The notes beneath the pieces are model-generated. The model was given only the letters and a program-made list of their open reading frames with translations, was not told the DNA's origin and made no database searches. From Candidatus Nanopelagicales bacterium (GTDB lineage Bacteria; Actinomycetota; Actinomycetes; S36-B12; CAIYMF01), in contig JAFIHG010000034.1 in the NCBI GenBank assembly GCA_017848795.1, positions 62,001 through 126,000 on the forward strand: a stretch of DNA of 64,000 bases, given 5' to 3'. Shown here in pieces: positions 1 to 8,164 of this stretch; positions within the stretch are counted from its first letter, which is position 1; each line of letters begins with the position of its first letter. The position numbers were made by a program, and so were the translations under genes.

Positions 1-762
1 TCGCAGACCCTGCGCGACAACCTGGCCGCCTGGGGCGCGTCGATCGAGCCGGGCGCGGCGGTGGTGTCGCTGATGAAGGGCATCGAGCTCGGTACGAGCC
101 TGCGGATGACCGAGGTCGTCGCGCAGGCGGCGGGAGTGGCGCAGGAGCGGTTGGCCGTGGTCTCGGGGCCGAACCTGGCGCGGGAGATCGCCCAGCGCCA
201 GCCGGCGGCGACGACGGTCGCCTGCGCCGACGAGGCACTGGCCCGGGCGCTCGCCGACAGCTGCACGACGGCGTACTTCCGGCCGTACTGGGCGACCGAC
301 GTGCTGGGCACCGAGCTGGGCGGCGCGGTCAAGAATGTCATCGCCCTCGCCACCGGGATGATCGTGGGGCTCGGGCTCGGCGAGAACGCGCAGGCCTCGC
401 TCATCACGCGCGGGCTGGCCGAGATGACCCGGCTCGGGGTCGCGCTGGGCGCGAACCCGTTGACGTTCCTCGGCCTGGCCGGCATCGGCGACCTTGTCGC
501 GACCTGTTCCTCGCCGTTGTCGCGCAACCGCTCCTTCGGGGTGCTGCTGGGGGAAGGGCGTACGACCGAGGAGGCGTCCGCGCTGTCCACGCAGACCTGC
601 GAGGGCGTCAAGAGCTGCCAGCCGGTGCTGGCGCTGGCGAACCAGCACGCGGTGGACATGCCGATCACCGAGCAGGTCGTGGAGGTCGTGCACCGCGACG
701 CCGCGTTGCCGGAGGTCGTGAACCGCCTGATGACCCGGGCTACCAAGTCCGAGTACGCCTGA
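1..762 (+). CDS. gpsA: NAD(P)H-dependent glycerol-3-phosphate dehydrogenase (5' end outside window)
   Basis: Reduces dihydroxyacetone phosphate to sn-glycerol 3-phosphate in the cytoplasm, the head-group precursor of phospholipids. The reading frame is open from base 1, so the N-terminal Rossmann nucleotide-binding part lies outside the window and 253 residues are visible. The family core is clear: GPNLAREIA, then the catalytic-lysine region ELGGAVKNVIALATG, then the C-terminal helical domain with GLAGIGDLVATC and SRNRSFG. The gene ends at TGA 760-762 and faces metB/metC across a short region carrying two copies of repeat family C. In many actinobacteria gpsA precedes the trans-sulfuration gene and ddl, so this order is normal. 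Confidence 0.95.
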   Translation, partial: SQTLRDNLAAWGASIEPGAAVVSLMKGIELGTSLRMTEVVAQAAGVAQERLAVVSGPNLAREIAQRQPAATTVACADEALARALADSCTTAYFRPYWATDVLGTELGGAVKNVIALATGMIVGLGLGENAQASLITRGLAEMTRLGVALGANPLTFLGLAGIGDLVATCSSPLSRNRSFGVLLGEGRTTEEASALSTQTCEGVKSCQPVLALANQHAVDMPITEQVVEVVHRDAALPEVVNRLMTRATKSEYA

Positions 763-777
763 CCCCGCCGCCCGCCC

Positions 778-882
778 GTTGGCGGGTGCAGTGCCGGTAT
801 ACGCGCACCACGCCCGCCAACGAAACCGACCGGTTCGGGTGGCGGGTGCAGTGCCGGTATACGCGCACCACACCCGCCAACG
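778..882. repeat. Repeat family C, two tandem copies (C1, C2) at a convergent gene junction
   Basis: Two copies of a 42-44 bp element start about 60 bp apart (778 and 839) and differ at one position over the 42 aligned bases. Each begins with GGCGGG and ends with CCCGCCAAC, so it can fold on itself around a central GGTATAC. They lie between the converging ends of gpsA and the trans-sulfuration gene. A third copy, inverted and about 84 percent identical, lies at 52263-52306, again at a convergent junction. A role as a bidirectional terminator is inferred from position; no U-tract is present. Confidence 0.8.
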
Positions 883-889
883 TGCCGGC

Positions 890-2029
890 TCACCCTGGAG
901 CGAGCGGCGCGAGCGCGGCTGCCAGGTCGGCCCAGAGGTCTGCGGCGTCCTCGATGCCGACCGAGAGCCGGATCAGGGTCTCGGGGACCTCGGGACTCTC
1001 GACGGGAGACTGCCGGCGGCGCTCGAGGGTCGATTCGACTCCGCCGAGGCTGGTGGCGTGCACCCAGAGCCGTACGCGCTCGCACACGGCCTGCGCGTCG
1101 GCGCCGGTGCCGACGGTCTCGAAGGAGAGCATCGCGCCGTATCCGCGCATCTGTGCGCTCGCCACCGCGTGCCCCGGGTCGCCCGGCAGGCCCGGGTAGC
1201 GCACCCGCGCCACCGCCGGGTGCGCCGCGAGCCGCCCCGCGAGGTCGAGCGCCGTCGCCTGCGCCCGCTCCAGGCGCAGGGCGAGCGTCCGTACGCCGCG
1301 CAGCGCCAGCCACGACTCGGTGGTGCCGGGTACGCCGCCGGTGAGCGTACGGATCCGGTGCAGCCGCGCCGCGAGCTCGGGGTCGGCGGTGACGACGGCG
1401 CCGAGCAGCACGTCGGAGTGCCCGGCCAGGAACTTCGTCGCGCTGTGCACGACGATGTCGCAGCCGAGCGCGAGCGGGCGCTGCAGCAGCGGGGTCGCGA
1501 ACGTCGAGTCGCACACCACCAGCGCACCGACGGCGTGCGCCGCCCGCGCCGCCGCGCGTAGATCGCAGACCTCGAGCGTCGGGTTGGTGGGGGACTCCAG
1601 CCACACCAGCGCCGGGCGGTGCGTAGCGACCGCCGCCGCGAGGGCGGCGGCGTCGTGGACGGGTACGTCGACCCGCTCGACCCGCCCGTCGGCCGCGAGG
1701 TCGGCGAGCCTGTCGCTCACGCCGTTGTAGAGCCGGGTCGGCACCAGGACCCTCGCCCCGGCCGGCACCAGCTCGAGCGCCGCGCAGGCGGCCGCCATAC
1801 CGCTGGCGAAGCCGAGCGCCGCGCCGCCCTCGAGCTCGCCGAGGAGCGCCTCGAAGCCGTCCCAGGTCGGGTTCGCCATCCGTGCGTACACCCGCTCGCC
1901 ACCGGCGTGGAACGTCGACGACAGCGTCAGCTGCGGGTTCAGCGGACCGCCGGGCGTACGGGTAGGGCGGCCGGCGTGGACGACGACGGTGGCGGGGCTG
2001 GACTGCAGCGAGGCGGGCGGGTTCGGCAT
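890..2029 (-). CDS. Cys/Met metabolism PLP-dependent enzyme (cystathionine gamma-synthase/lyase family)
   Basis: A fold-type I PLP enzyme of the trans-sulfuration family, 379 residues from the chosen start. It would make or cleave cystathionine or a related thioether. The PLP lysine is K199 in the motif SATKFLAGHSD, preceded by the cofactor-binding aspartate in VVCDSTFATP and the substrate region ESPTNPTLEV. ATG 2029 was chosen because longer versions (to 2083) would overlap the ddl start. The gene is divergent from ddl with about 38 bp between them. MetB and MetC/CGL activities cannot be separated from sequence alone. It converges on gpsA. Confidence 0.85.
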   Translation of the reverse strand: MPNPPASLQSSPATVVVHAGRPTRTPGGPLNPQLTLSSTFHAGGERVYARMANPTWDGFEALLGELEGGAALGFASGMAAACAALELVPAGARVLVPTRLYNGVSDRLADLAADGRVERVDVPVHDAAALAAAVATHRPALVWLESPTNPTLEVCDLRAAARAAHAVGALVVCDSTFATPLLQRPLALGCDIVVHSATKFLAGHSDVLLGAVVTADPELAARLHRIRTLTGGVPGTTESWLALRGVRTLALRLERAQATALDLAGRLAAHPAVARVRYPGLPGDPGHAVASAQMRGYGAMLSFETVGTGADAQAVCERVRLWVHATSLGGVESTLERRRQSPVESPEVPETLIRLSVGIEDAADLWADLAAALAPLAPG

Positions 2030-2053
2030 GCCTGCGACGCTAGCGGCGTGCCG

Positions 2054-2059
2054 TACGCT
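2054..2059 (+). promoter_or_regulatory. Candidate -10 element of ddl (leaderless transcript)
   Basis: TACGCT lies 8 bases before the GTG at 2068. Transcription from a TAnnnT box normally starts 6-8 bases downstream, so the ddl mRNA would start at or next to its start codon. No Shine-Dalgarno sequence is visible, which fits leaderless translation, common in actinobacteria. No clear -35 is seen. Confidence 0.45.
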
Positions 2060-2067
2060 GCCCGACC

Positions 2068-3192
2068 GTGGCGTCCTCGACACCGCCGGCGTCCGGCCGG
2101 CGCATCCGGGTGGCGGTCGTCTTCGGCGGCCGTTCCAGCGAGCACGCCATCTCCTGCGTCTCCGCCGGGAGCATCCTGCGGGCGCTGGACCGTACGCGCT
2201 ACGACGTGGTCCCGGTGGGGATCACCCCGCAGGGGCAGTGGGTCCTGGCTGCCGACGACCCGGACGCGCTCGCCATCACCGACGGGCGGCTGCCGGAAGT
2301 GCGCGGGGGCGCGGCCGTCTCGCTGCCGGCCGACCCGACCACGCCCGGCGTGCTCGTGCACGCGGCCGCGGACGTGCCGCAGCGGCTGCTCGCGGTCGAC
2401 GTCGTCTTCCCGGTGCTGCACGGCCCGTGGGGCGAGGACGGCACGATCCAGGGCCTGCTCGAGCTCGCCGGCGTGCCGTACGTCGGCTCCGGGGTGTTCG
2501 CCTCCGCCGCGGCGATGGACAAGAGCCGGATGAAGGCCCTGTTCGCCGCCGCCGGGCTGGCGCAGGCGCCGTACGTCGTGGTCGGCGACCGGGAATGGCG
2601 TGCCGACCGCGCCGGGGTGCTGCAGCGCGCGGAGCGGCTCGGCCGCCCGCTGTTCGTGAAACCGGCCCGCGCCGGTTCCAGCGTGGGCATCACCCGGGTC
2701 ACCGCCGACCGGGACCTGGCCGCCGCGATCGAGGCGGCCCGCGCCCACGACCCGCAGGTGGTCGTCGAGGCGGCCGTCGAGGACGCCCGGGAGATCGAGT
2801 GCGGCGTGCTCACCGACCCGGCAGGTCTGCCGCAGGTGGCCGTACCCGCGGAGATCGTGGTCCACGGCCGCGAGTTCTACGACTTCGCGGCCAAGTACCT
2901 CGAGGACGCCGCCGACCTGGTCGTGCCCGCCGCGCTGCCGGACGAGATCGCCGCCCGGGTCGCGGACGTGGCGGTACGCGCGTTCGAGGCGCTGGGCTGT
3001 GAAGGCCTGGCCCGCTGCGACCTGTTCGTACGCCCCGACGGCGAGGTGCTCGTCAACGAGGTCAACACGATGCCCGGCTTCACGCCGATCTCGATGTTCC
3101 CCCGCACCTGGGCCGCCTCCGGCATGGACTACCCGGCCCTGGTGGACCACCTGCTGCAGGACGCGCTGCGCCGGGGCACTGGACTGCGCTGA
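2068..3192 (+). CDS. ddl: D-alanine--D-alanine ligase
   Basis: ATP-grasp ligase joining two D-alanines for the peptidoglycan stem peptide; 374 residues, normal for the family. Visible are the N-terminal motif VVFGGRSSEHAISC, the HGPWGEDGTIQG substrate loop, the ATP-grasp lysine region PLFVKPARAGSSVGI, and the C-terminal metal-binding run DLFVRPDGEVLVNEVNTMPGF. GTG 2068 fits both the N-terminal family pattern and a leaderless promoter. It is divergent from the trans-sulfuration gene. Downstream of it, a glycosyltransferase/sulfotransferase pair separates it from the DUF3515-Lrp-thiL group that often follows ddl in actinobacteria. Confidence 0.97.
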   Translation: MASSTPPASGRRIRVAVVFGGRSSEHAISCVSAGSILRALDRTRYDVVPVGITPQGQWVLAADDPDALAITDGRLPEVRGGAAVSLPADPTTPGVLVHAAADVPQRLLAVDVVFPVLHGPWGEDGTIQGLLELAGVPYVGSGVFASAAAMDKSRMKALFAAAGLAQAPYVVVGDREWRADRAGVLQRAERLGRPLFVKPARAGSSVGITRVTADRDLAAAIEAARAHDPQVVVEAAVEDAREIECGVLTDPAGLPQVAVPAEIVVHGREFYDFAAKYLEDAADLVVPAALPDEIAARVADVAVRAFEALGCEGLARCDLFVRPDGEVLVNEVNTMPGFTPISMFPRTWAASGMDYPALVDHLLQDALRRGTGLR

Positions 3193-3255
3193 GATTCGTC
3201 AACCGGGCGGCGACACCGCTGTCGTCACGACGGCCGCACGACCACGGGAGGCAGC

Positions 3256-4872
3256 GTGAGCGCAGCCGAGCTGAACGGCGGGGCAGCATCACGCGATGCC
3301 ACGTTCGGCCGGGTGGGTGCGATCGTCACCGGCACCTCCTGGGCGGCACCGGTGTCGGTCGGCGTGATCGCGGCGCTGCTCACCGGCCTGTGGTCGTGGC
3401 GGCCGTCGCTCTGGACCGACGAGGTCGCGACGATCGCCATCTCCACACGGACCGTCCCGCAGATCTTCGACTTCGCCTCCCACCGCGACCTGGTCCACAC
3501 CACGTACTACCTGTTCATGCACGTATGGACGTCGGTCTTCGGCATCGGACAGGGCATGCTGCGCCTGCCCAGCACGCTCGCCGTCGGGGCCGCGGCCGCC
3601 GGCGTGGTGCTCGTCGCGCGGCGCTACGCCGGGCCGTGGTTCGCGATCGTCGCCGGGCTCGCGTTCGCGGTGCTGCCGCGCATGACCTGGGCCGGCACCG
3701 AGGCGCGGACGTTCGCGCTGGCGGCGGCGTTCGCGGTATTCGTGAGCCTGGCGCTGCTCGTCGCGCTGCAGCGCGGACGGTGGTGGTGGGTGCTGTACGC
3801 CGCGCTCGCGCTGCTCGGTGTCGCGGTGTACGTCTACGTCGCGCTCGTGGTGGCGGCGCACGCCCTGACCGTGCTGCTGTGGTGCCTGCGTACCCGGAGC
3901 TGGACCCGACCCGCGGTCCTCGGACTCGGCACGATCGCGGTCACCGGCCTTGTGACGGTGCCGTACGTGCTGACCGTCGCCCGCCAGGCCGGGCAGATCC
4001 ACCACGCGGCCCCCGGCCTGCGGCGCGCGAGCTCCCAGGTGCTGGTCTCGCAGTGGTTCCTCGGAGCGATCCCCATCCGGATGCGCGGGTCGGTGCTCTG
4101 GGAACCGCCGTTCAACTGGGGCATCGCGGCGACCGTGATGGCGCTCGCCTGCCTGCTGCTCGTCGTCGTCGCCGTGTTCACCTGGCGCGCCGCGAGCGAG
4201 GGACCCACCCTGCTCGAGCTCGCCCTGCCGTGGCTCGTGCTGCCCACCGTCGTGCTGCTGACCTACTCGATCGTCCGGGCGCCGCTGTACGCGCCGCGCT
4301 ACCTGATCGTCTCGGCGCCCGCGGTCGCGCTGCTCGTGGCGGCCGGTCTCCTCGGGCTGCGCCGGCGCTGGCTGCAGGTCGTGGCGGTGGCGGTCGTGCT
4401 CGTGTCGTTCGTGCCCGTGTACGCCGTGCAGCGGTCGGTGACGGCCAAGCAGGGCTCGGACTGGTCCATCGTCGCGGCGTACGTGCAGGCCGAGGCGAAA
4501 CCCGGCGACGTCGTGCTGTTCACCCGGCTCGCCCACAAACGGTTCCAGACCACGCGCAAGATCGCCGTCGGCTACCCCTGGGCGTTCGCCGACCTGCGCG
4601 ACGTCGGCGTCGGCAAGGACCCGGCGGTGCACGGCGTGCTCTGGACCCGCAGCCGCCCGATGCGGGCGGTCCTTCCCGCACTCGGCCACCCGGAACGGAT
4701 CTGGCTGATCAGCGACAACTCGCGCAAGGCGCGGTGGGCCGCTCCACGGGCGCACGACCTCGCCGTGCTCGCCGCGCACGGCTACCAGCCGGTGTCGAAC
4801 CGCAGCTGGACCGTCACCCGGGTCACCGAACTTGCGCCGTCGCCGGGCGGCGGTACGGCACCGGCCCCCTGA
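3256..4872 (+). CDS. GT-C fold membrane glycosyltransferase (GT39/ArnT-like)
   Basis: A 538-residue polytopic membrane protein. After a short cytoplasmic tail the first membrane segment is followed by the acidic motif SLWTDEVATIAIS. An aspartate/glutamate pair in the first extracytoplasmic loop is the usual catalytic signature of lipid-phosphate-sugar-dependent GT-C enzymes. About 10 hydrophobic segments follow, then a soluble C-terminal domain of about 130 residues. GTG 3256 has a good GGGAGG Shine-Dalgarno. It converges on the sulfotransferase with only 35 bp between stop codons. Sugar and acceptor are unknown; a role in cell-surface glycan or protein glycosylation is inferred. Confidence 0.75.
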   Translation: MSAAELNGGAASRDATFGRVGAIVTGTSWAAPVSVGVIAALLTGLWSWRPSLWTDEVATIAISTRTVPQIFDFASHRDLVHTTYYLFMHVWTSVFGIGQGMLRLPSTLAVGAAAAGVVLVARRYAGPWFAIVAGLAFAVLPRMTWAGTEARTFALAAAFAVFVSLALLVALQRGRWWWVLYAALALLGVAVYVYVALVVAAHALTVLLWCLRTRSWTRPAVLGLGTIAVTGLVTVPYVLTVARQAGQIHHAAPGLRRASSQVLVSQWFLGAIPIRMRGSVLWEPPFNWGIAATVMALACLLLVVVAVFTWRAASEGPTLLELALPWLVLPTVVLLTYSIVRAPLYAPRYLIVSAPAVALLVAAGLLGLRRRWLQVVAVAVVLVSFVPVYAVQRSVTAKQGSDWSIVAAYVQAEAKPGDVVLFTRLAHKRFQTTRKIAVGYPWAFADLRDVGVGKDPAVHGVLWTRSRPMRAVLPALGHPERIWLISDNSRKARWAAPRAHDLAVLAAHGYQPVSNRSWTVTRVTELAPSPGGGTAPAP

Positions 4873-4907
4873 GCAGTCCCGGCTGGCCTCGAACAGGTCC
4901 GGCAGGA

Positions 4908-6056
4908 TCAGCGCGCCGGGCGGCGCAGCCGGCCCCGGACCCGGCCGAGCAGCTGACCCACGACGGCTCGGGTCGGGATGCCGTCGATGGAACGTGCGAG
5001 CGGCGTGGCGCGGCCGGCGCGCTCCTGCTCGCGCACGACGGTCGCGTCGAGCGTGCTGAGCACCGCGTGCGCGGCGAGCCCGACGCTGACCGCGTCGACC
5101 TCCGGCACCTGCTCCGGACCGCTGGCGGACACCCGCAGGTGCGCGAGGTCGCCGATCACCTCGACGCCGGACTCGCGGATGCCGGAGACGATCTGCTCGG
5201 AGATCGCGTCGGCCCGGTCGATCGCCCACTGCGGGGTCGCGATCGCCGGCGCGTCCGGGTCGGCGGGACGTTCCTTGAGCCGGTCGTACAGCGCGAAGCG
5301 GACGTACGACTCGTGCACCCCGCGCGGCCACCCGCGCTCCCGGAACTGCCGGCTGATCTCGCGCGCCAGCTCGGCTTCCGGCAGCGTGAGCGACCGGTTG
5401 CTCTTGCCGTCCGCCGTGAGCAGCCCGGCGGGCAGGTCGAGCAGGGACTCGAAGGACCGCAGGATCATGCCGCGGTCGTTCTCGTCCAGGGCGACGACGG
5501 TGACCCGGTCCAGCCCGACCACGTCGGCCCACCGCCGCACCAGCTCGTCGTGCCGGTGGCGGACCCAGAACGAGGGGGTGTGCGGGCTGGGCGGGGGCTG
5601 GTTGAGCACGCTGTCGAGCCAGGTGGGGTAGTCGACCGTCGCCCAGCTCTGCACGTACTGCTGCCACTGCGACGGCAGCAGCCGCACGAGCGGGCGCAGG
5701 GTGATCACCACGTGGGTGCGCGGGCCGAACGCTTCGGCGACCTTGCGGGCCTGCTCCGCGCCGGCTCCCGCGAACGTCTCCGAGCTGATCACGACCCGGT
5801 CGGCGGTGCTGCCCGCCACCTCCGCGACGAGCCGCGGCCAGGCCGCCATGGACGCCTCGTCGCGACCGGGCAGCGGCGTCCCACGTACCGCGGCCATCGC
5901 GGCGGCGCGCTGCTGGCGGGAGTGGCCGACGTAGTGCACGCCGTGCGCAGCCAGGTCCCTCCGGCTGTGGTGCAGCGCGCCCTGCAGGAACGTGGTGCCC
6001 GTCTTGTGCGGCCCGATGTGCAGCAGCCGGGTGCCGACGGGCAGCGGGACGGGCAC
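4908..6056 (-). CDS. Sulfotransferase family protein
   Basis: A 382-residue PAPS-dependent sulfotransferase candidate. The N-terminal motif LLHIGPHKTGTTFLQ is the 5'-phosphosulfate-binding loop of the family. ISSETFAG and VVITLRPLVRLLPSQWQQ correspond to the second part of the PAPS site, with the 3'-phosphate-binding Arg/Ser pattern. GTG 6056 was chosen: GGAG lies 5 bases upstream and the PAPS loop then begins at residue 14. No membrane segment is seen. Pairing with the convergent GT-C gene suggests sulfation of a surface glycan or glycolipid; the acceptor is not predictable. Confidence 0.75.
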   Translation of the reverse strand: MPVPLPVGTRLLHIGPHKTGTTFLQGALHHSRRDLAAHGVHYVGHSRQQRAAAMAAVRGTPLPGRDEASMAAWPRLVAEVAGSTADRVVISSETFAGAGAEQARKVAEAFGPRTHVVITLRPLVRLLPSQWQQYVQSWATVDYPTWLDSVLNQPPPSPHTPSFWVRHRHDELVRRWADVVGLDRVTVVALDENDRGMILRSFESLLDLPAGLLTADGKSNRSLTLPEAELAREISRQFRERGWPRGVHESYVRFALYDRLKERPADPDAPAIATPQWAIDRADAISEQIVSGIRESGVEVIGDLAHLRVSASGPEQVPEVDAVSVGLAAHAVLSTLDATVVREQERAGRATPLARSIDGIPTRAVVGQLLGRVRGRLRRPAR

Positions 6057-6121
6057 GGGCACTCCTCGAGGGGGCGGGCAGTACGCCCGCACTCTGCCAG
6101 AGCGTGGCCCACGTACCGGCG

Positions 6122-6595
6122 TCAGTCTCCGGCGCGTGGGTCGGCCGCGACGGCGGCGGCGAGCTCGCCCAGCACGGTCGCGGGCTGGTAGTCCTGCGGG
6201 ATCGCGACCTCGACGTACGCCTGCCGGCCGTACGTCGTGAACAGCGACCCTGCGGTGAGCTGTTCGGGGAACCACGACACACCGTCGACGTCGGCGAGCA
6301 CCGACGTCGGTTGCAGCGCGGCCGGGCGGGGTACGCCGCAGCGCAGCACGATCGGCGGGTCGCCCCAGGCGGCGGTCGTGGGCGCCGCGGGCGTGACCGT
6401 CCGGCGCTCGGCGCCCGCGAGGGTGCCCGGCAGGGCGGCTGCAACGCGGGCGCAGACCTCGGCGCTAGCGGCGTCCGGCGTCGGCGCGCTCACCGCGACC
6501 TCCCGGGAGCAGCCCGCCAGGGCGGTTGAGACGACGAGCAGGGCGACCGCGGCCGCACCGGCCGCGCGGCGGCGCCGGCGCCCCGGCCCGGTCAG
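6122..6595 (-). CDS. DUF3515 lipoprotein, apparent CTG start
   Basis: A 157-residue exported protein of the actinobacterial DUF3515 family, function unknown. The N-terminus has an arginine-rich n-region, a hydrophobic core and the lipobox STALAGC. The C-terminal pattern VSWFPEQL...SLFTTYGRQAYVEVAIP is typical of the family. The lipobox requires a start upstream of it, but no in-frame ATG, GTG or TTG exists near it. CTG 6595, overlapping the TGA of the Lrp-type gene (cTGA), is the only well-placed codon, so translation is probably coupled. Neighbours (Lrp-type domain, thiL) match other actinobacteria. The start is uncertain. Confidence 0.75.
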   Translation of the reverse strand: MTGPGRRRRRAAGAAAVALLVVSTALAGCSREVAVSAPTPDAASAEVCARVAAALPGTLAGAERRTVTPAAPTTAAWGDPPIVLRCGVPRPAALQPTSVLADVDGVSWFPEQLTAGSLFTTYGRQAYVEVAIPQDYQPATVLGELAAAVAADPRAGD

Positions 6596-6828
6596 AGGTT
6601 GACGACCGGGCAGGTGAGGGTGCGGGTGATGCCGTCCACCGCCTGCACCTGGGTCACCACCAGGTCGCCGAGTTCGTCCATCGAGCTCGCCTCGGTCCGT
6701 ACGATCACGTCGTAGGGGCCGGTCACGTCCTCGGCCTGCGTCACTCCGGAGATCTCTCGGATCCGTGCGGCCACGTCTGCGGCCCTTCCGACCTCGGTCT
6801 GGATGAGGATGTAGGCCTTGACCGACAT
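6592..6828 (-). CDS. Stand-alone Lrp/AsnC ligand-binding (RAM) domain protein
   Basis: Seventy-eight residues forming only the effector-binding domain of Lrp/AsnC regulators: AYILIQTEVG...GVTQAEDVTGPYDVIVRTEA...DGITRTLTCPVV. There is no helix-turn-helix, so it would not bind DNA alone; such domains assemble into octamers that bind amino acids. ATG 6828 is preceded by AGGAGGG, which decides the start. The divergent thiL lies 111 bp away. DUF3515 follows directly with overlapping stop and start. Regulatory partner unknown. Confidence 0.9.
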   Translation of the reverse strand: MSVKAYILIQTEVGRAADVAARIREISGVTQAEDVTGPYDVIVRTEASSMDELGDLVVTQVQAVDGITRTLTCPVVNL

Positions 6829-6939
6829 GGTCGCCCTCCTGCCGCTTCGGTGGTGGGACACGCGGACGCGCGTGGCGGACGGGCACCCCACGCGTGTCGG
6901 ACACTAGCGGGCGTACGCCCCGGACGTGAGGGAGGGACC

Positions 6940-7896
6940 GTGACGGCCAGCGGTACGGTCGGCGCGCTCGGCGAGTTCGCCCTGATCGACCAGGTCGTCG
7001 CCCGGCTGCCGCAGGGGGAGCACACTCTCGTCGGCCCCGGCGACGACGCCGCCGTGCTCGCGGCACCGGGCGGGCGGGTGGTCGCGACGACCGACCTGCT
7101 CGTCGAAGGCAGGCACTTCCGCCGCGACTGGTCCACCGCGCTCGACGTGGGCCACAAGGCCGCGGCCCAGAACCTCGTCGACGTGGCGGCCATGGGCGCC
7201 CGCCCGACCGCGCTGCTCGTCGGGCTCGGAGTGCCGCCCGAACTGCCTGCGGACTGGCCGCTGGAGCTGGCCGACGGGCTGCGTGAGGAGTGCGCGCAGG
7301 TCGGGGCCGCGGTCGTGGGCGGCGACGTCGTACGCAGCGACCGGGTCGTGGTGTCGGTGACCGCGCTCGGCGACCTCGACGGCTGGGAGCCGGTGCTGCG
7401 CGGCGGCGCGCGGCCGGGGGACGTCGTCGCGGTGGCGGGCCGCCTCGGCTGGGCCGCCGCGGGCCTCGCCGTGCTCTCCCGCGGCTTTCGCAGCCCGCGG
7501 GCGCTCGTCGACGCGCACCGCCGGCCGGAGCCGCCGTACCCGCTCGGACCGGCGGCCGCCCGCGCCGGCGCCACCTCGCTGATCGACGTGTCCGACGGGC
7601 TGCTCGCCGACCTGGGGCACGTGGCCACCGCTTCCGGGGTCACGATCCGGCTCGACAGCGCCGCCGTACCTGTCGCGTCACCGCTCGCCGAGACGGCCGC
7701 CGCCTTCAACCTCGACCCGCTCACCTGGGTGCTGACCGGCGGCGACGACCACGCGCTGGTGGCCACCTTCCCGCCGGACTTCTGGCGTCCGGAGGGCTTC
7801 GTCGTCATCGGCGAGGTCGGCGAGCCGGGCGAAGGGCCGGTGCTCGTCGACGGCCGCGCGTACGAGGCCGCCGCCGGCTACGACCACTTCGCCTGA
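6940..7896 (+). CDS. thiL: Thiamine-monophosphate kinase
   Basis: Phosphorylates thiamine monophosphate to thiamine diphosphate, the last step of cofactor synthesis. The 318-residue protein has the GDDAAVL metal site near residue 28, TTDLLVEGRHF, the ATP/Mg motif KAAAQNLVDVAAMGARP, GGDVVRSD, IDVSDGLLADLGH and the late LTGGDDHAL. GTG 6940 is preceded by GGGAGGGA. The C-terminus ends EAAAGYDHFA. thiD follows 268 bp downstream, so two thiamine genes sit together, though the gap suggests separate promoters. Confidence 0.95.
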   Translation: MTASGTVGALGEFALIDQVVARLPQGEHTLVGPGDDAAVLAAPGGRVVATTDLLVEGRHFRRDWSTALDVGHKAAAQNLVDVAAMGARPTALLVGLGVPPELPADWPLELADGLREECAQVGAAVVGGDVVRSDRVVVSVTALGDLDGWEPVLRGGARPGDVVAVAGRLGWAAAGLAVLSRGFRSPRALVDAHRRPEPPYPLGPAAARAGATSLIDVSDGLLADLGHVATASGVTIRLDSAAVPVASPLAETAAAFNLDPLTWVLTGGDDHALVATFPPDFWRPEGFVVIGEVGEPGEGPVLVDGRAYEAAAGYDHFA

Positions 7897-8164
7897 CCAG
7901 CCGCCCGCTCAGGTTCGATCATGGGATTGTGCGCCCGAACTCCCGTTGATCATGACGGTGTGCGTTCGAAGCGGAGTTTGAGACCGATCACATCATGATC
8001 GCGATCAACGCGCGTTGTGGGATGGGAACGCGTACCGCCGACGGGCGACGCCCGAGCGAAGCGAGGTAGCACGCGCGGGCCCGGGGCCGAGCGCCGCGAG
8101 GCCTCGGTCGCGGAGGCGGGCTGAGCGGCCCTTGGAGGCGAACGGCACCGCGTACGGTGGTCAC
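7897..8164. repeat. Intergenic region thiL-thiD with GATCATG-rich inverted repeats (type D, copy 1)
   Basis: No gene is seen in this 268-bp gap. From 7917 to about 8010 there are several GATCATG or CATGATC words and an inverted pair, CGAACTCC near 7937 and GGAGTTTG near 7973. A GAGCGAAGCGAG word at 8054-8065 is of a kind scattered through many actinobacterial chromosomes. A similar GATCATG-rich stretch occurs at 39397-39512 between ftsY and ffh. Function unknown; the last 12 bp hold the thiD promoter. Confidence 0.55.
8153..8158 (+). promoter_or_regulatory. Candidate -10 element of thiD (leaderless transcript)
   Basis: TACGGT ends 6 bases before the GTG start at 8165 and no Shine-Dalgarno is present, the same arrangement as at ddl and rnhB. 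A leaderless mRNA is inferred. Confidence 0.45.

Noticed and set aside
3289-6444. A 1051-codon open frame on the minus strand
   Set aside because: It is antisense to the GT-C gene and runs through the sulfotransferase in another frame; its Arg/Pro/Gly/His-rich composition is that of a GC-rich shadow frame.
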